NCBI GenBank assembly: GCA_903911925.1
Contig: CAIWFH010000098.1
Span: forward strand, 1-36,389
Length of the DNA stretch: 36,389 nucleotides
Direction: 5' to 3'
Origin: an uncultured Acidobacteriaceae bacterium
GTDB lineage: Bacteria; Acidobacteriota; Terriglobia; Terriglobales; Acidobacteriaceae
This document shows positions 17,213 through 24,522 of this stretch, in pieces (position 1 is the stretch's first letter; the number at the start of each line of letters is the position of its first letter). The notes under the pieces were generated by a model. It saw only the letters and a list, made by a program, of their open reading frames with translations, did not search any database and was not told the origin of the DNA. The position numbers were made by a program, and so were the translations under genes.

Positions 17213-17785
17213 GTGATTCTGCGCGGAAAAATCAAGGCGTTTGCGGCCGTGGCGCTGCTGCTTGGCGTGGCGCCGGCTGCCTGCCACAAGGAAGAGCAGG
17301 CAGTGGAAGGCGTGGCCTTGACTGCCGTAAGCGCCGAGCGCAAAGCTCAGGCCGACGCCCAGAATGCCGCCGCTGAACGGGATCGGCAGCGAACTGCCCT
17401 GGCTGCCATTCCGCTACCCACCAAAAGCCTCTACGTGGACGTGCATGAGCCCGGTCTGTGGGCCAATCCGTTTCTCTCCGTGGATGCCGACACCCTGAAT
17501 CTGCGCATCACCATGGCTGACGCGAACCCGAGCCCCATCGGGCAGGGAACCATGCTGCGGCCCGCAGGCGCCCGCCGCCAGGAAGTGGAGTTGCACCCCG
17601 GCGACCTGGCCGAGGCGCTGATTGCGCTGCCCGCCGGCGCGTGGCACTACGGACGGGTCATCGCCGTGGCCGAGTCGCCCGTGGCCAGCAAAAAAGACCG
17701 GCCGAAGGTCCGCCGGAACGTTGAGGCTGCCCTGAAGCAACTGAGCGATCTGGGCGTCGTGGTTGAAGAGTGGCCAGCGCGTTAG
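17213..17785 (+). CDS. Small lipoprotein of unknown function
   Basis: The 190-aa product starts MILRGKIKAFAAVALLLGVA and ends its signal peptide in APAAC, placing the lipidated cysteine at residue 24. The mature part begins with a charged, alanine-rich stretch likely to be helical (AERKAQADAQNAAAERDRQR), then a compact domain (LYVDVHEPGLWANPFLSV, LRITMADANPSP, VELHPGDLAEALIALPAGAW). The family is not recognised. The GTG start at 17213 fits both the signal peptide and the -10 spacing; an in-frame ATG at 17168 lies inside the hydratase gene end and would bury the signal. It lies between the hydratase and the large dehydrogenase on the same strand. Confidence 0.75.
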   Translation: MILRGKIKAFAAVALLLGVAPAACHKEEQAVEGVALTAVSAERKAQADAQNAAAERDRQRTALAAIPLPTKSLYVDVHEPGLWANPFLSVDADTLNLRITMADANPSPIGQGTMLRPAGARRQEVELHPGDLAEALIALPAGAWHYGRVIAVAESPVASKKDRPKVRRNVEAALKQLSDLGVVVEEWPAR

Positions 17786-17854
17786 AGCGGCCTTGTCCCA
17801 GCCGCTGTTTCTGATTTCAAACATTTCGCAAGCACTCCTGTGACAGCAACGCGC

Positions 17855-17866
17855 TACTATTCGAGC
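17855..17866 (+). promoter_or_regulatory. -10 element for the leaderless FAD/Fe-S dehydrogenase gene
   Basis: TACTAT at 17855-17860 is followed by TCGAGC and the GTG at 17867. Six-base spacing again leaves no room for a leader, and there is no Shine-Dalgarno. Confidence 0.55.
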
Positions 17867-20800
17867 GTGGACAACTCATCATTTTTAGCCCTTTTGAACC
17901 AGCTGCCGCTGGAGCATGAGAAGTTTGCCGCCCACCGGGAACTGGAAGCGCGGCTGAAGAGCACGCTGCGCGGCGATGTGCGCTTCGATATGGGGTCGCG
18001 CGCGCTGTATGCGGCGGACTCGTCGAACTACCGGCAATTGCCGATTGGCGTGATTATGCCGCGCGATGCGGCGGACGTTGAGGCAGCGCTGGCCGCCTGC
18101 CGCGCCACCGGGGCCGCGGTGCTGCCGCGCGGGGCGGGCACCAGCCTGGCCGGGCAGTGCGCCAATGTCGCGGTGGTGTTCGACTACTCGCGCTACATGA
18201 ACGGGCTCACCTTGATAGACCCGGATTTGAAATTGGCCGCCGTTGAGCCGGGCATTGTTCTGGACACGCTGCGCGCGGCCGCCGAGCGGCACCACCTGAC
18301 CTATGCGCCCGATCCGGCGACGCACAACCGGTGCACGCTGGGCGGCATGATCGGCAACAACAGTTGCGGCGTGCACGGCCTGATGGGTGGCAAGGTAGTT
18401 GACAACGTCGAGTCGTTGGACCTGGTGCTCTATGACGGCACGCGGATGCGGGTGGGGCGCACTAGCCAGGATGAACTGGATGCCCTGATGAGCGCCGGCG
18501 GGCGGGTGGGCGAAATCTACACCGGGCTGGCGCAGTTGCGGGTGCGCTACGGCGCGCTGATCCGGGAGCGGTTCCCGAAGATACCGAGGCGCGTCTCCGG
18601 TTACAACCTGGATGAACTGCTGCCGGAGAATGGATTTAATGTGGCGCGGGCGCTGGTGGGCAGCGAAGGGACGTGCGCCACGCTGGTTTCAGCCACGCTG
18701 AACCTTACCGCGAGCCCGCCCTTCCGGGTGCTGACGGCGCTGGGTTTTGCCGACGCTTTTTTGACCGCCGACGCGGTACCGAAAGCGCTGGAACACAAGC
18801 CAATCGGCCTGGAAGGGTTCGACGGCATGCTGGTGGACTTTATGAGCCGCAAGGGCCTGGCTGCCCGGGATTTGCCCATGCTGCCGGAAGGACAGGGATT
18901 CCTGCTGGTGGAGATGGGGGCATGGAGCGCGGAAGAGGCGCAGGCAAAGGCAGAGGCGCTTGCAAGCGCCGCGCATTGGTGGCCCGAGGCTCCCACGGCG
19001 CGCATCTACAACGCCGAAGAGGCTGAGCGCGTGTGGAACGTGCGCGAGTCGGCGCTGGGCGCGACCGTATTTGTTCCCGGCGAACCGGAGGGCTGGGAGG
19101 GATGGGACGACGCCGGCATTCCGCCTGCACAACTGGGCGCCTACCTGCGCAAGATTGTGGCGCTGATGAAAGAGTACGGCTATCGCAGTCCGCTCTACGG
19201 CCACTACGGCCAGGGCTGCGTGCACATGCGCATCAACTTCGACTTCCGCAGCCGGGAGGGTTTGCGGAAGTTCCGCGAGTTTATTGAGCGCGCCGCCGAC
19301 CTGGTGCTGAGCTTTGGCGGGTCGCTGAGCGGCGAGCACGGGGACGGGCAGGCGCGCGCGGCCCTGCTGCCCAAGATGTTCGGGCCGGAACTGGTGGGGG
19401 CGTTTCAGGAGTTCAAGGCGCTTTGGGACCCAGACAACCGCATGAATCCGGGGAAACTGGCGGATGCGGTGCGCGTCTACGATCCGGTTGAGAATTTGCG
19501 CCACGGGCCGGCGGCAACGCCGGACGGGGCTCACACCCATACCAAACTGGAAACACATTTTGCTTTTGCCGCCGATGGCGGTTCGCTGGAGCGGGCAACG
19601 GAGCGCTGCGTGGGCGTGGGAGCTTGTAGAAAGACTGAAGGCGGCGTGATGTGTCCGAGCTACCGCGCAACGGGAGAAGAGCAACACTCCACGCGCGGTC
19701 GCGCGAGGCTGCTGTGGGAGATGCTGGCTGGGGCGCTGAGAAACGAGGGATTCAAGAGCAAAGCCGTGAACGAGGCGCTGGACCTTTGCCTGAGTTGCAA
19801 GGCCTGCAAGACAGAGTGCCCGGTGGCGGTGGATATGACCGCCTACAAATCGGAGTTCCTTGCGCAGCGATACAAGGGGCGGCTGCACCCGCTGCACCAC
19901 TACGTTTTTGGATTCTCAGACCAGTTGGCGCGGTGGGGTTCATTGGCGCCCAGGCTCACGAATGCCGTTCTTGGCGGACCGCTGACCAGCCCGTTGATCA
20001 AGGCTGTGGTGGGCGTTGCGCAGGAGCGCAAGATGCCCATGCTGGCGCGGAAGAGCTTTGTGAAGCAAAGGGCGGCAACGGATGAAACCAGCAATGTGCC
20101 GCGTGCCGCTGTGGCAAAAGCCGCGGTGCTTCCAATTGTTGACGGTTCCAGGGGCCCGGCCCACCTGCCCAAAACTGACGCGCGAACGTTGGTGGTGTTA
20201 TGGGCCGATACGTGGAACAACTACTATCACCCGCAGACGCTGCGCGCTGCGGAGAAGGTCCTTATGCAGGCGGGCTTCCGGGTGCAGGTGCCACAGGGGC
20301 ACATCTGCTGCGGGAGGCCGCTTTATGATTTTGGCCTGCTGGTGGCGGCCAAGGTCTACCTGGCCAAGGTGCTTGATCGCGTTGGTCCGCAGATTGAAGC
20401 AGGGCTGCCTTTCATCTTTCTTGAGCCAAGCTGCGCCAGCGTATTCAAGGATGAGTTGCTGGAACTGTTCCCAAACGACGACCGTGCGCGGCGGATGAGC
20501 AAGCAGGTGTGGCTGCTGGCCGACTGGCTTGCCGCCAAAGCTCCCGAATTCGGCGCAGGCAAGCTTGCAGGGGCGCACATTCTTCTGCACGGGCATTGCC
20601 ACCATAAGGCGGTATTCGGCGGACCGGCCAATGAAATTGCGCTGTTGCGCAAGGCTGGGGCAATCGTGGAGCCTATCAAGTCCGGCTGTTGCGGCATGGC
20701 GGGGCCGTTCGGGTTTGAGGCAGACAAGTTTGAAGTGTCAAAGGCGATTGCGATGGATGGCCTGCTGCCGGCGGTTGAAAGCGCGGGGCCATTGACCATC

Positions 20801-20908
20801 GTGGTGGCCGACGGCTTCAGTTGCCGCGAACAGATCAGCCAACTGGGACTCCGCGACGCCAAGCACTTTGCCGAAGTGATGGCTCGCACTTGCGGCTGCG
20901 GGGGATGA
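17867..20908 (+). CDS. FAD-linked oxidase fused to Fe-S (CCG-domain) subunit, YdiJ type
   Basis: This 1013-aa protein combines GlcD-like and GlcF-like parts, as in YdiJ, and should oxidise a D-2-hydroxy acid at the membrane face and pass electrons to quinones or a carrier. The FAD domain (about 35-260) has PRGAGTSLAGQC and CTLGGMIGNNSCG. The FAD-oxidase C-terminal domain follows with GHYGQGCVHMRINFDF and SLSGEHGDGQARA. Two cluster motifs are near 580 (C-x5-C-x8-CP) and 640 (CLSCKACKTECP). The C-terminal CCG modules end with HGHCHHKAVFG and KSGCCGMAGPFGFE. Substrate (D-lactate, D-2-hydroxyglutarate or glycolate) is not readable. GTG 17867 is the preferred start; an in-frame start at 17840 adds nine residues across the -10. 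Confidence 0.92.
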   Translation: MDNSSFLALLNQLPLEHEKFAAHRELEARLKSTLRGDVRFDMGSRALYAADSSNYRQLPIGVIMPRDAADVEAALAACRATGAAVLPRGAGTSLAGQCANVAVVFDYSRYMNGLTLIDPDLKLAAVEPGIVLDTLRAAAERHHLTYAPDPATHNRCTLGGMIGNNSCGVHGLMGGKVVDNVESLDLVLYDGTRMRVGRTSQDELDALMSAGGRVGEIYTGLAQLRVRYGALIRERFPKIPRRVSGYNLDELLPENGFNVARALVGSEGTCATLVSATLNLTASPPFRVLTALGFADAFLTADAVPKALEHKPIGLEGFDGMLVDFMSRKGLAARDLPMLPEGQGFLLVEMGAWSAEEAQAKAEALASAAHWWPEAPTARIYNAEEAERVWNVRESALGATVFVPGEPEGWEGWDDAGIPPAQLGAYLRKIVALMKEYGYRSPLYGHYGQGCVHMRINFDFRSREGLRKFREFIERAADLVLSFGGSLSGEHGDGQARAALLPKMFGPELVGAFQEFKALWDPDNRMNPGKLADAVRVYDPVENLRHGPAATPDGAHTHTKLETHFAFAADGGSLERATERCVGVGACRKTEGGVMCPSYRATGEEQHSTRGRARLLWEMLAGALRNEGFKSKAVNEALDLCLSCKACKTECPVAVDMTAYKSEFLAQRYKGRLHPLHHYVFGFSDQLARWGSLAPRLTNAVLGGPLTSPLIKAVVGVAQERKMPMLARKSFVKQRAATDETSNVPRAAVAKAAVLPIVDGSRGPAHLPKTDARTLVVLWADTWNNYYHPQTLRAAEKVLMQAGFRVQVPQGHICCGRPLYDFGLLVAAKVYLAKVLDRVGPQIEAGLPFIFLEPSCASVFKDELLELFPNDDRARRMSKQVWLLADWLAAKAPEFGAGKLAGAHILLHGHCHHKAVFGGPANEIALLRKAGAIVEPIKSGCCGMAGPFGFEADKFEVSKAIAMDGLLPAVESAGPLTIVVADGFSCREQISQLGLRDAKHFAEVMARTCGCGG

Positions 20909-21135
20909 GGCCGGGGGATGAGATTGGCGCACGGGGTTCAACTGGTTCAAATGGAACACGTTCGCGGCGGGGATTTGGCGTATTCTCTTCATCAGCGGGG
21001 CTTTGCGGCCTTACTGCAACCTGTGTGGCGGAGGTCGCGTCCAATGGGAGTGACCACGGGCCGGGATTTGCGGCGTACGGTGGAATTTGATACGCTCAGG
21101 CATTCTTGAGGCTGAGCGAAAGGAGAGGTTTTATC
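20909..21135. other. Intergenic region upstream of the YtxH gene
   Basis: These 227 bases carry no convincing gene. They contain a well-formed promoter at 21068-21096 for the YtxH gene and its ribosome binding site AGGAGAGG at 21121-21128. No terminator with a T-run follows the dehydrogenase stop. Confidence 0.45.
21068..21096 (+). promoter_or_regulatory. Sigma-70-like promoter of the YtxH gene
   Basis: TTGCGG at 21068-21073 and TACGCT at 21091-21096 are 17 bases apart. Transcription would start near 21103, giving a leader of about 33 bases with a strong Shine-Dalgarno. This contrasts with the leaderless arrangement elsewhere in the window. Confidence 0.5.
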
Positions 21136-21525
21136 ATGGCTGACGAAAACAAGATTCAAGGATTGGCATGGTTCCTGGCCGGACTCGGCATTGGGGCGCT
21201 CGTAGGGGTGCTCTATGCGCCCAAGAGCGGCAAAGAAACCCGGGATGACCTGGTAAGCGGCGCCCGCGAGGGAACCGAATACCTGCGCGCCCGCACCCGT
21301 CAGGCTGCGGAAGGAATGGGCACCCTGGTGGACCGGAGCAAGGATCAGGTTGGCGAGTACGTAGATCGCGGTCGTGAGGTTGTGGATCGCGGACGCGCGC
21401 AGTGGGAAGAGTTTGTGGAGCGGGGCAAGAGCCTGGTGACCGAGCAGACAGGCCGGGTTACCGCAGCTGTGGATGCAGGGCGGCAGGCCTACAAGTCAAC
21501 CGCAGGCACCGGCACAGAACTGTAA
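21136..21525 (+). CDS. YtxH-domain general-stress protein
   Basis: The 129-aa product has the YtxH/gas-vesicle-like N-terminus: IQGLAWFLAGLGIGALVGVL is a glycine-rich membrane helix followed by YAPKSGKETRDDL, the family signature. The rest is a charged amphipathic helix with repeats such as VDRGREVVDRGRAQW and EEFVERGKSL, probably coiled on the cytoplasmic side. Members of this family are induced by salt or general stress in Bacillus; the exact role is unknown. AGGAGAGG precedes the ATG at 21136. It has its own promoter and terminator, so it is likely expressed alone. It echoes the stress cluster at 28680-35900. Confidence 0.85.
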   Translation: MADENKIQGLAWFLAGLGIGALVGVLYAPKSGKETRDDLVSGAREGTEYLRARTRQAAEGMGTLVDRSKDQVGEYVDRGREVVDRGRAQWEEFVERGKSLVTEQTGRVTAAVDAGRQAYKSTAGTGTEL

Positions 21526-21529
21526 GCGG

Positions 21530-21573
21530 CAGCTTTCCCGGGCCGGGATGCCGGCCCCGGGGCTGTTTTTTTT
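21530..21573 (+). terminator. Rho-independent terminator after the YtxH gene
   Basis: CAGC and a GC-rich arm (CCGGGCCGG) pair across GATG with CCGGCCCCGG and GCTG, then eight T residues follow (21566-21573). It is one of the strongest terminators in the window. Confidence 0.85.
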
Positions 21574-21714
21574 GCGGTTATCCGCTGCCAAGACCGGCGC
21601 GTGTGCGGCTGAAAGCCGCTCGAGTGCGGCCTCCCAACCCTGCGCTTCCTTTCACGGGAGGCGCTTTTAACAGGTTCCAGCAAGCCCGCAGGAGCCCTGC
21701 GCGAGACGATTCCG

Positions 21715-22239
21715 ATGACGAAATTAGACCCTACCACCATCATGCTGATCTTTGTTGGGGTAACGGCAGCGGCCATCGTGCTGCAGACGATTATTTTGCT
21801 GGCCATCTTTGTTTCTGTGCGCAAGGCCGCCAGAGGGGTCAAGGACGAGATTGAAGACCTGCGCTCGTCGATGATGCCCATCATCTACAACTCGCGTGAC
21901 CTGTTTTCTCGCCTTGCCCCCAAGGTTGAAGCCACCGTCGATGACCTGTCAGCGATTGCGCAGGGCCTGCGCGCCCAGACCGCGGATGTTCAGATTTCGG
22001 CCATTGAGATCATGGACAAGCTGCGCCGCCAGACCACCCGCGTTGACCGCATGTTTACCACCGTTCTTGACGCGGTGGACCGGGCAGGCGGATTTGTGGC
22101 CGAGACGGTAAGCCGGCCAGTCCGGCAGATTTCCGGTCTTATGTCATCGATGAAGGCGATTATCGAATCGCTGCGCACCGGGCCGCCGATTGAGCCCCGG
22201 CCGACGCATACCCCCTCCGACAAGGACATGTTCGTTTAG
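21715..22239 (+). CDS. DUF948-like membrane protein
   Basis: The 174-aa product has one N-terminal membrane helix (IMLIFVGVTAAAIVLQTIIL, about 9-30) followed by long helical segments (VKDEIEDLRSSMMPIIYNSR, DDLSAIAQGLRAQTADVQIS, DKLRRQTTRVDRMFTTVLDA) that look like DUF948 coiled regions. The C-terminus is proline-rich. DUF948 proteins often accompany YtxH proteins, as here, and are thought to be stress- or envelope-related. The ATG at 21715 has only a weak upstream purine stretch. The 141-base gap from the YtxH terminator contains two hairpins: GCGGC-TGAAA-GCCGC (21605-21619) and GCCTCCC...GGGAGGC (21629-21662). Confidence 0.75.
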   Translation: MTKLDPTTIMLIFVGVTAAAIVLQTIILLAIFVSVRKAARGVKDEIEDLRSSMMPIIYNSRDLFSRLAPKVEATVDDLSAIAQGLRAQTADVQISAIEIMDKLRRQTTRVDRMFTTVLDAVDRAGGFVAETVSRPVRQISGLMSSMKAIIESLRTGPPIEPRPTHTPSDKDMFV

Positions 22240-22264
22240 CAACTGGCCCGACAAAGGAAAAACG

Positions 22265-23317
22265 ATGAAGCTAGGCATGAGGTGTGCGCTGGTGGTGTTT
22301 TTGACCACTCTGGCGGGATGGGCCTGCGCCCAGACCACTCCCAAGGCGGCCCTGGTGGCGCTTTCAAAGCAGGACCACACGCTGGCGATTGTGGACCCGG
22401 CGAGCCTGCAGGTTCTGGCGCGCATCCCGGTGGGCGACGATCCGCACGAGGTGGCTGCCTCGGCGGACGGCAAGACGGCATACGTCTCAAACTATGGATT
22501 CGGCGCTTTCCACACGCTGACGGTTATTGACCTGGTGGGGCAGAAGCCGGCGGGCGTGATTGATCTGGGCGCGCTGCGCGGGCCGCACGGGCTGGATTTC
22601 GAGGCAGGGAAGGTGTGGTTCACGGCCGAAGCCGCCAAGGCCATCGGCAGCTACGATCCGGCGATGGAGAAAATTGACTGGATTATGGGAACCGGGCAGA
22701 ACCGGACGCACATGCTCTATGTTTTCCCCGGAGCAAAGCGGATTTTGACCACTAATGTGAGCTCGGCAACGGTGACGGTTCTGGAGAGGACCGAAGGGCG
22801 CGCGAGTGGAATGCCGCCGGGGCCTCCTCCGGGACCGGGCGGACCACCGCCGGGACCGCCGCCGACACCTCAGGGCGGGGACTGGCTGTTGACGGTCATT
22901 CCCGTTGGGCAGGGCGCTGAGGGTTTCGATGTTTCCCCGGACGGCAAAGAGGCATGGGTGGCGAACGCCCGCGACGGCACGATCTCAGTGATTGACCTGA
23001 CCGCCAACAAGGTGACAGCCACGCTGGCGGTGAATGTGCCGGGAGCGAATCGCCTGAAATTTACCCCGGATGGCAAGCAGGTGCTGGTCACTCCGGGCTC
23101 GGCGTTGGTGATTCTGGATGCGGCGACGCGCAAGGAAGTGAAGCGGCTGCCGGGTGTTCACGGGTCGGGCGGCATCCAGATGCAGCCGGACGGCGCGCGG
23201 GCTTACGTGGCCTGCGGGCGGGATGGCTACGTGGCGGTCATCGACCTGAAGACGCTGGAGTTGGTGGGGAAGATTGATGTAGCCAGCCCGGATGGACTGG
23301 CTTGGGCGGCGCGTTAG
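22265..23317 (+). CDS. Exported YVTN/YncE-like beta-propeller protein
   Basis: The 350-aa product has a signal peptide (MRCALVVFLTTLAGWACAQ) and then repeated propeller blades of the YVTN type: LAIVDPASLQVLARIPVGDD, AASADGKTAYVSNYG, GFDVSPDGKEAWVANARDG, ISVIDLTANKVTATL, RAYVACGRDGYVAVIDL. Such proteins are periplasmic or extracellular and of unknown ligand. A Pro/Gly-rich run (PPGPPPGPGGPPPGPPPTP) at about residues 181-199 interrupts the propeller and is probably a flexible loop between blades. AAGGA precedes the ATG at 22265. The stop lies 4 bases from the mnmA stop on the other strand, so transcripts converge. Confidence 0.85.
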   Translation: MKLGMRCALVVFLTTLAGWACAQTTPKAALVALSKQDHTLAIVDPASLQVLARIPVGDDPHEVAASADGKTAYVSNYGFGAFHTLTVIDLVGQKPAGVIDLGALRGPHGLDFEAGKVWFTAEAAKAIGSYDPAMEKIDWIMGTGQNRTHMLYVFPGAKRILTTNVSSATVTVLERTEGRASGMPPGPPPGPGGPPPGPPPTPQGGDWLLTVIPVGQGAEGFDVSPDGKEAWVANARDGTISVIDLTANKVTATLAVNVPGANRLKFTPDGKQVLVTPGSALVILDAATRKEVKRLPGVHGSGGIQMQPDGARAYVACGRDGYVAVIDLKTLELVGKIDVASPDGLAWAAR

Positions 23318-23321
23318 CGGC

Positions 23322-24437
23322 CTAGACGATCCAGCCGCCGCCGACCACTTCGTCGCCGTCATAGAAAACGGCTGACTGGCCGGGGGTGACTGCGCGCTGC
23401 GGCTCGTCGAAGGTGGCAGTTACTTCGCCTACGCCGGCAGGTTCGAGGGTGGCCCAGGCGGGCTCGTGGCGGTGGCGGATTTTGATCTGGACGCGCGTGG
23501 GGGCTGTCAGCTCCGGAATCGAAATCCAATTGAGGCGGTGGGCGCGCAGGGCGCGGGTGGCCAACTCTTCGTCGGCGCCCACGGTGACGCGGTGGCTGGC
23601 GGCGTCGATGTTGAGCACGTAAAGCGGCGTGGGCGAGCTGACGCCGAGACCCTTGCGCTGGCCGACGGTGAAGTTGGAGATGCCGTCGTGATGGCCGAGT
23701 ACATGTCCGTCTGAGGCGACGAGTTCGCCGGCGGTCTCAGGAATCTGGCGGCCTTGCTCCTCGAGATAGGCGGTGAGGAACTGCTTGTAGTCGCCACCGG
23801 GGATGAAGCAGATCTCCTGCGAGTCGGGCTTCTCAGCCAGCGCCAGCCCGTGGCTGCGAGCGATCTCCCTGACTTCGGGCTTGGTGAGGCGGCCGAGGGG
23901 GAAAAGAGTGCGCGAAAGCTGCTCCTGGGTCAGGCCGAAGAGGAAGTAGGTCTGGTCCTTGGCGCGGTCGGCAGGGCGCTTTAGAATCCAGCGGCCGCGG
24001 GCGGGGTCGAACTCGTTCACAGCATAATGACCTGTTGCGATGCGGCTGGCGCCAATGGAGCGGGCGGTCTGCAACAACTGGTCGAACTTGAGGTGGTTGT
24101 TGCAGAGCGAGCAGGGAATGGGCGTGCGGCCGGACAGGTACTCATCGACGAAGGGTTGGACAACGTCTCGCTCGAAGCGCGCCTGCTGGTTGACGACATA
24201 GTAGGGAATGCCCAGGTGCTCAGCAACGCGGCGGGCGTCGTAGACATCGTCAAGGGAACAGCAGCGGCCGGCCTTCGGCGCATCGGGGATGCCATCCTTG
24301 CCGGCCAAGCGGGTCTGGTCCCAAAGCTGGAGGGTGAGGCCGACGACTGCGTCGGCGGTTTGGGCGAGCATGGCCGCAACCGTCGAGGAGTCTACCCCTC
24401 CGGACATGGCTACGGCGATGGCTGTTGGTTCGGTCAT
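23322..24437 (-). CDS. mnmA: tRNA-specific 2-thiouridylase MnmA
   Basis: MnmA thiolates U34 of tRNA-Lys, -Glu and -Gln, using sulfur relayed from a cysteine desulfurase. The 371-aa product has the PP-loop AVAMSGGVDSS (ATP binding, 12-17), Cys112 in PCSLCNNHLKF and Cys210 in QEICFIPGGDY, corresponding to the two catalytic cysteines. TGHYAV and DQTYFLFGLTQEQL are also typical. The ATG at 24437 follows AAGGA; an in-frame TTG at 24530 would add a repeat-coded GANTANTANTA leader and is unlikely. The desulfurase gene lies directly upstream on the same strand, so the sulfur donor and user are probably co-transcribed. Confidence 0.95.
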   Translation of the reverse strand: MTEPTAIAVAMSGGVDSSTVAAMLAQTADAVVGLTLQLWDQTRLAGKDGIPDAPKAGRCCSLDDVYDARRVAEHLGIPYYVVNQQARFERDVVQPFVDEYLSGRTPIPCSLCNNHLKFDQLLQTARSIGASRIATGHYAVNEFDPARGRWILKRPADRAKDQTYFLFGLTQEQLSRTLFPLGRLTKPEVREIARSHGLALAEKPDSQEICFIPGGDYKQFLTAYLEEQGRQIPETAGELVASDGHVLGHHDGISNFTVGQRKGLGVSSPTPLYVLNIDAASHRVTVGADEELATRALRAHRLNWISIPELTAPTRVQIKIRHRHEPAWATLEPAGVGEVTATFDEPQRAVTPGQSAVFYDGDEVVGGGWIV

Positions 24438-24450
24438 GGGTTCCTTGAAA

Positions 24451-24506
24451 GCGGTGTTCGCGGTGTTAGCGGTGTTAGCTCCGCGAACTCCGCTAGCCAC
24501 TCTAAC
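24451..24506. repeat. Degenerate tandem 9-base repeat
   Basis: Six 9-base units run without spacers, three close to GCGGTGTTA and three more diverged (GCTCCGCGA, ACTCCGCTA, GCCACTCTA). They fill most of the gap between the desulfurase stop and the mnmA start. The motif resembles the AGCGGGTT units at 7008-7066, suggesting a common repeat-generating process in this genome. Confidence 0.65.
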
Positions 24507-24522
24507 CCCGCTTCCGTTCTGT

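Noticed and set aside
18689..19900. 403-codon open frame antisense to the FAD/Fe-S dehydrogenase gene
   Set aside because: It lies wholly opposite a gene with full family motifs; long antisense frames are expected at this GC content, and it has no recognisable domain.
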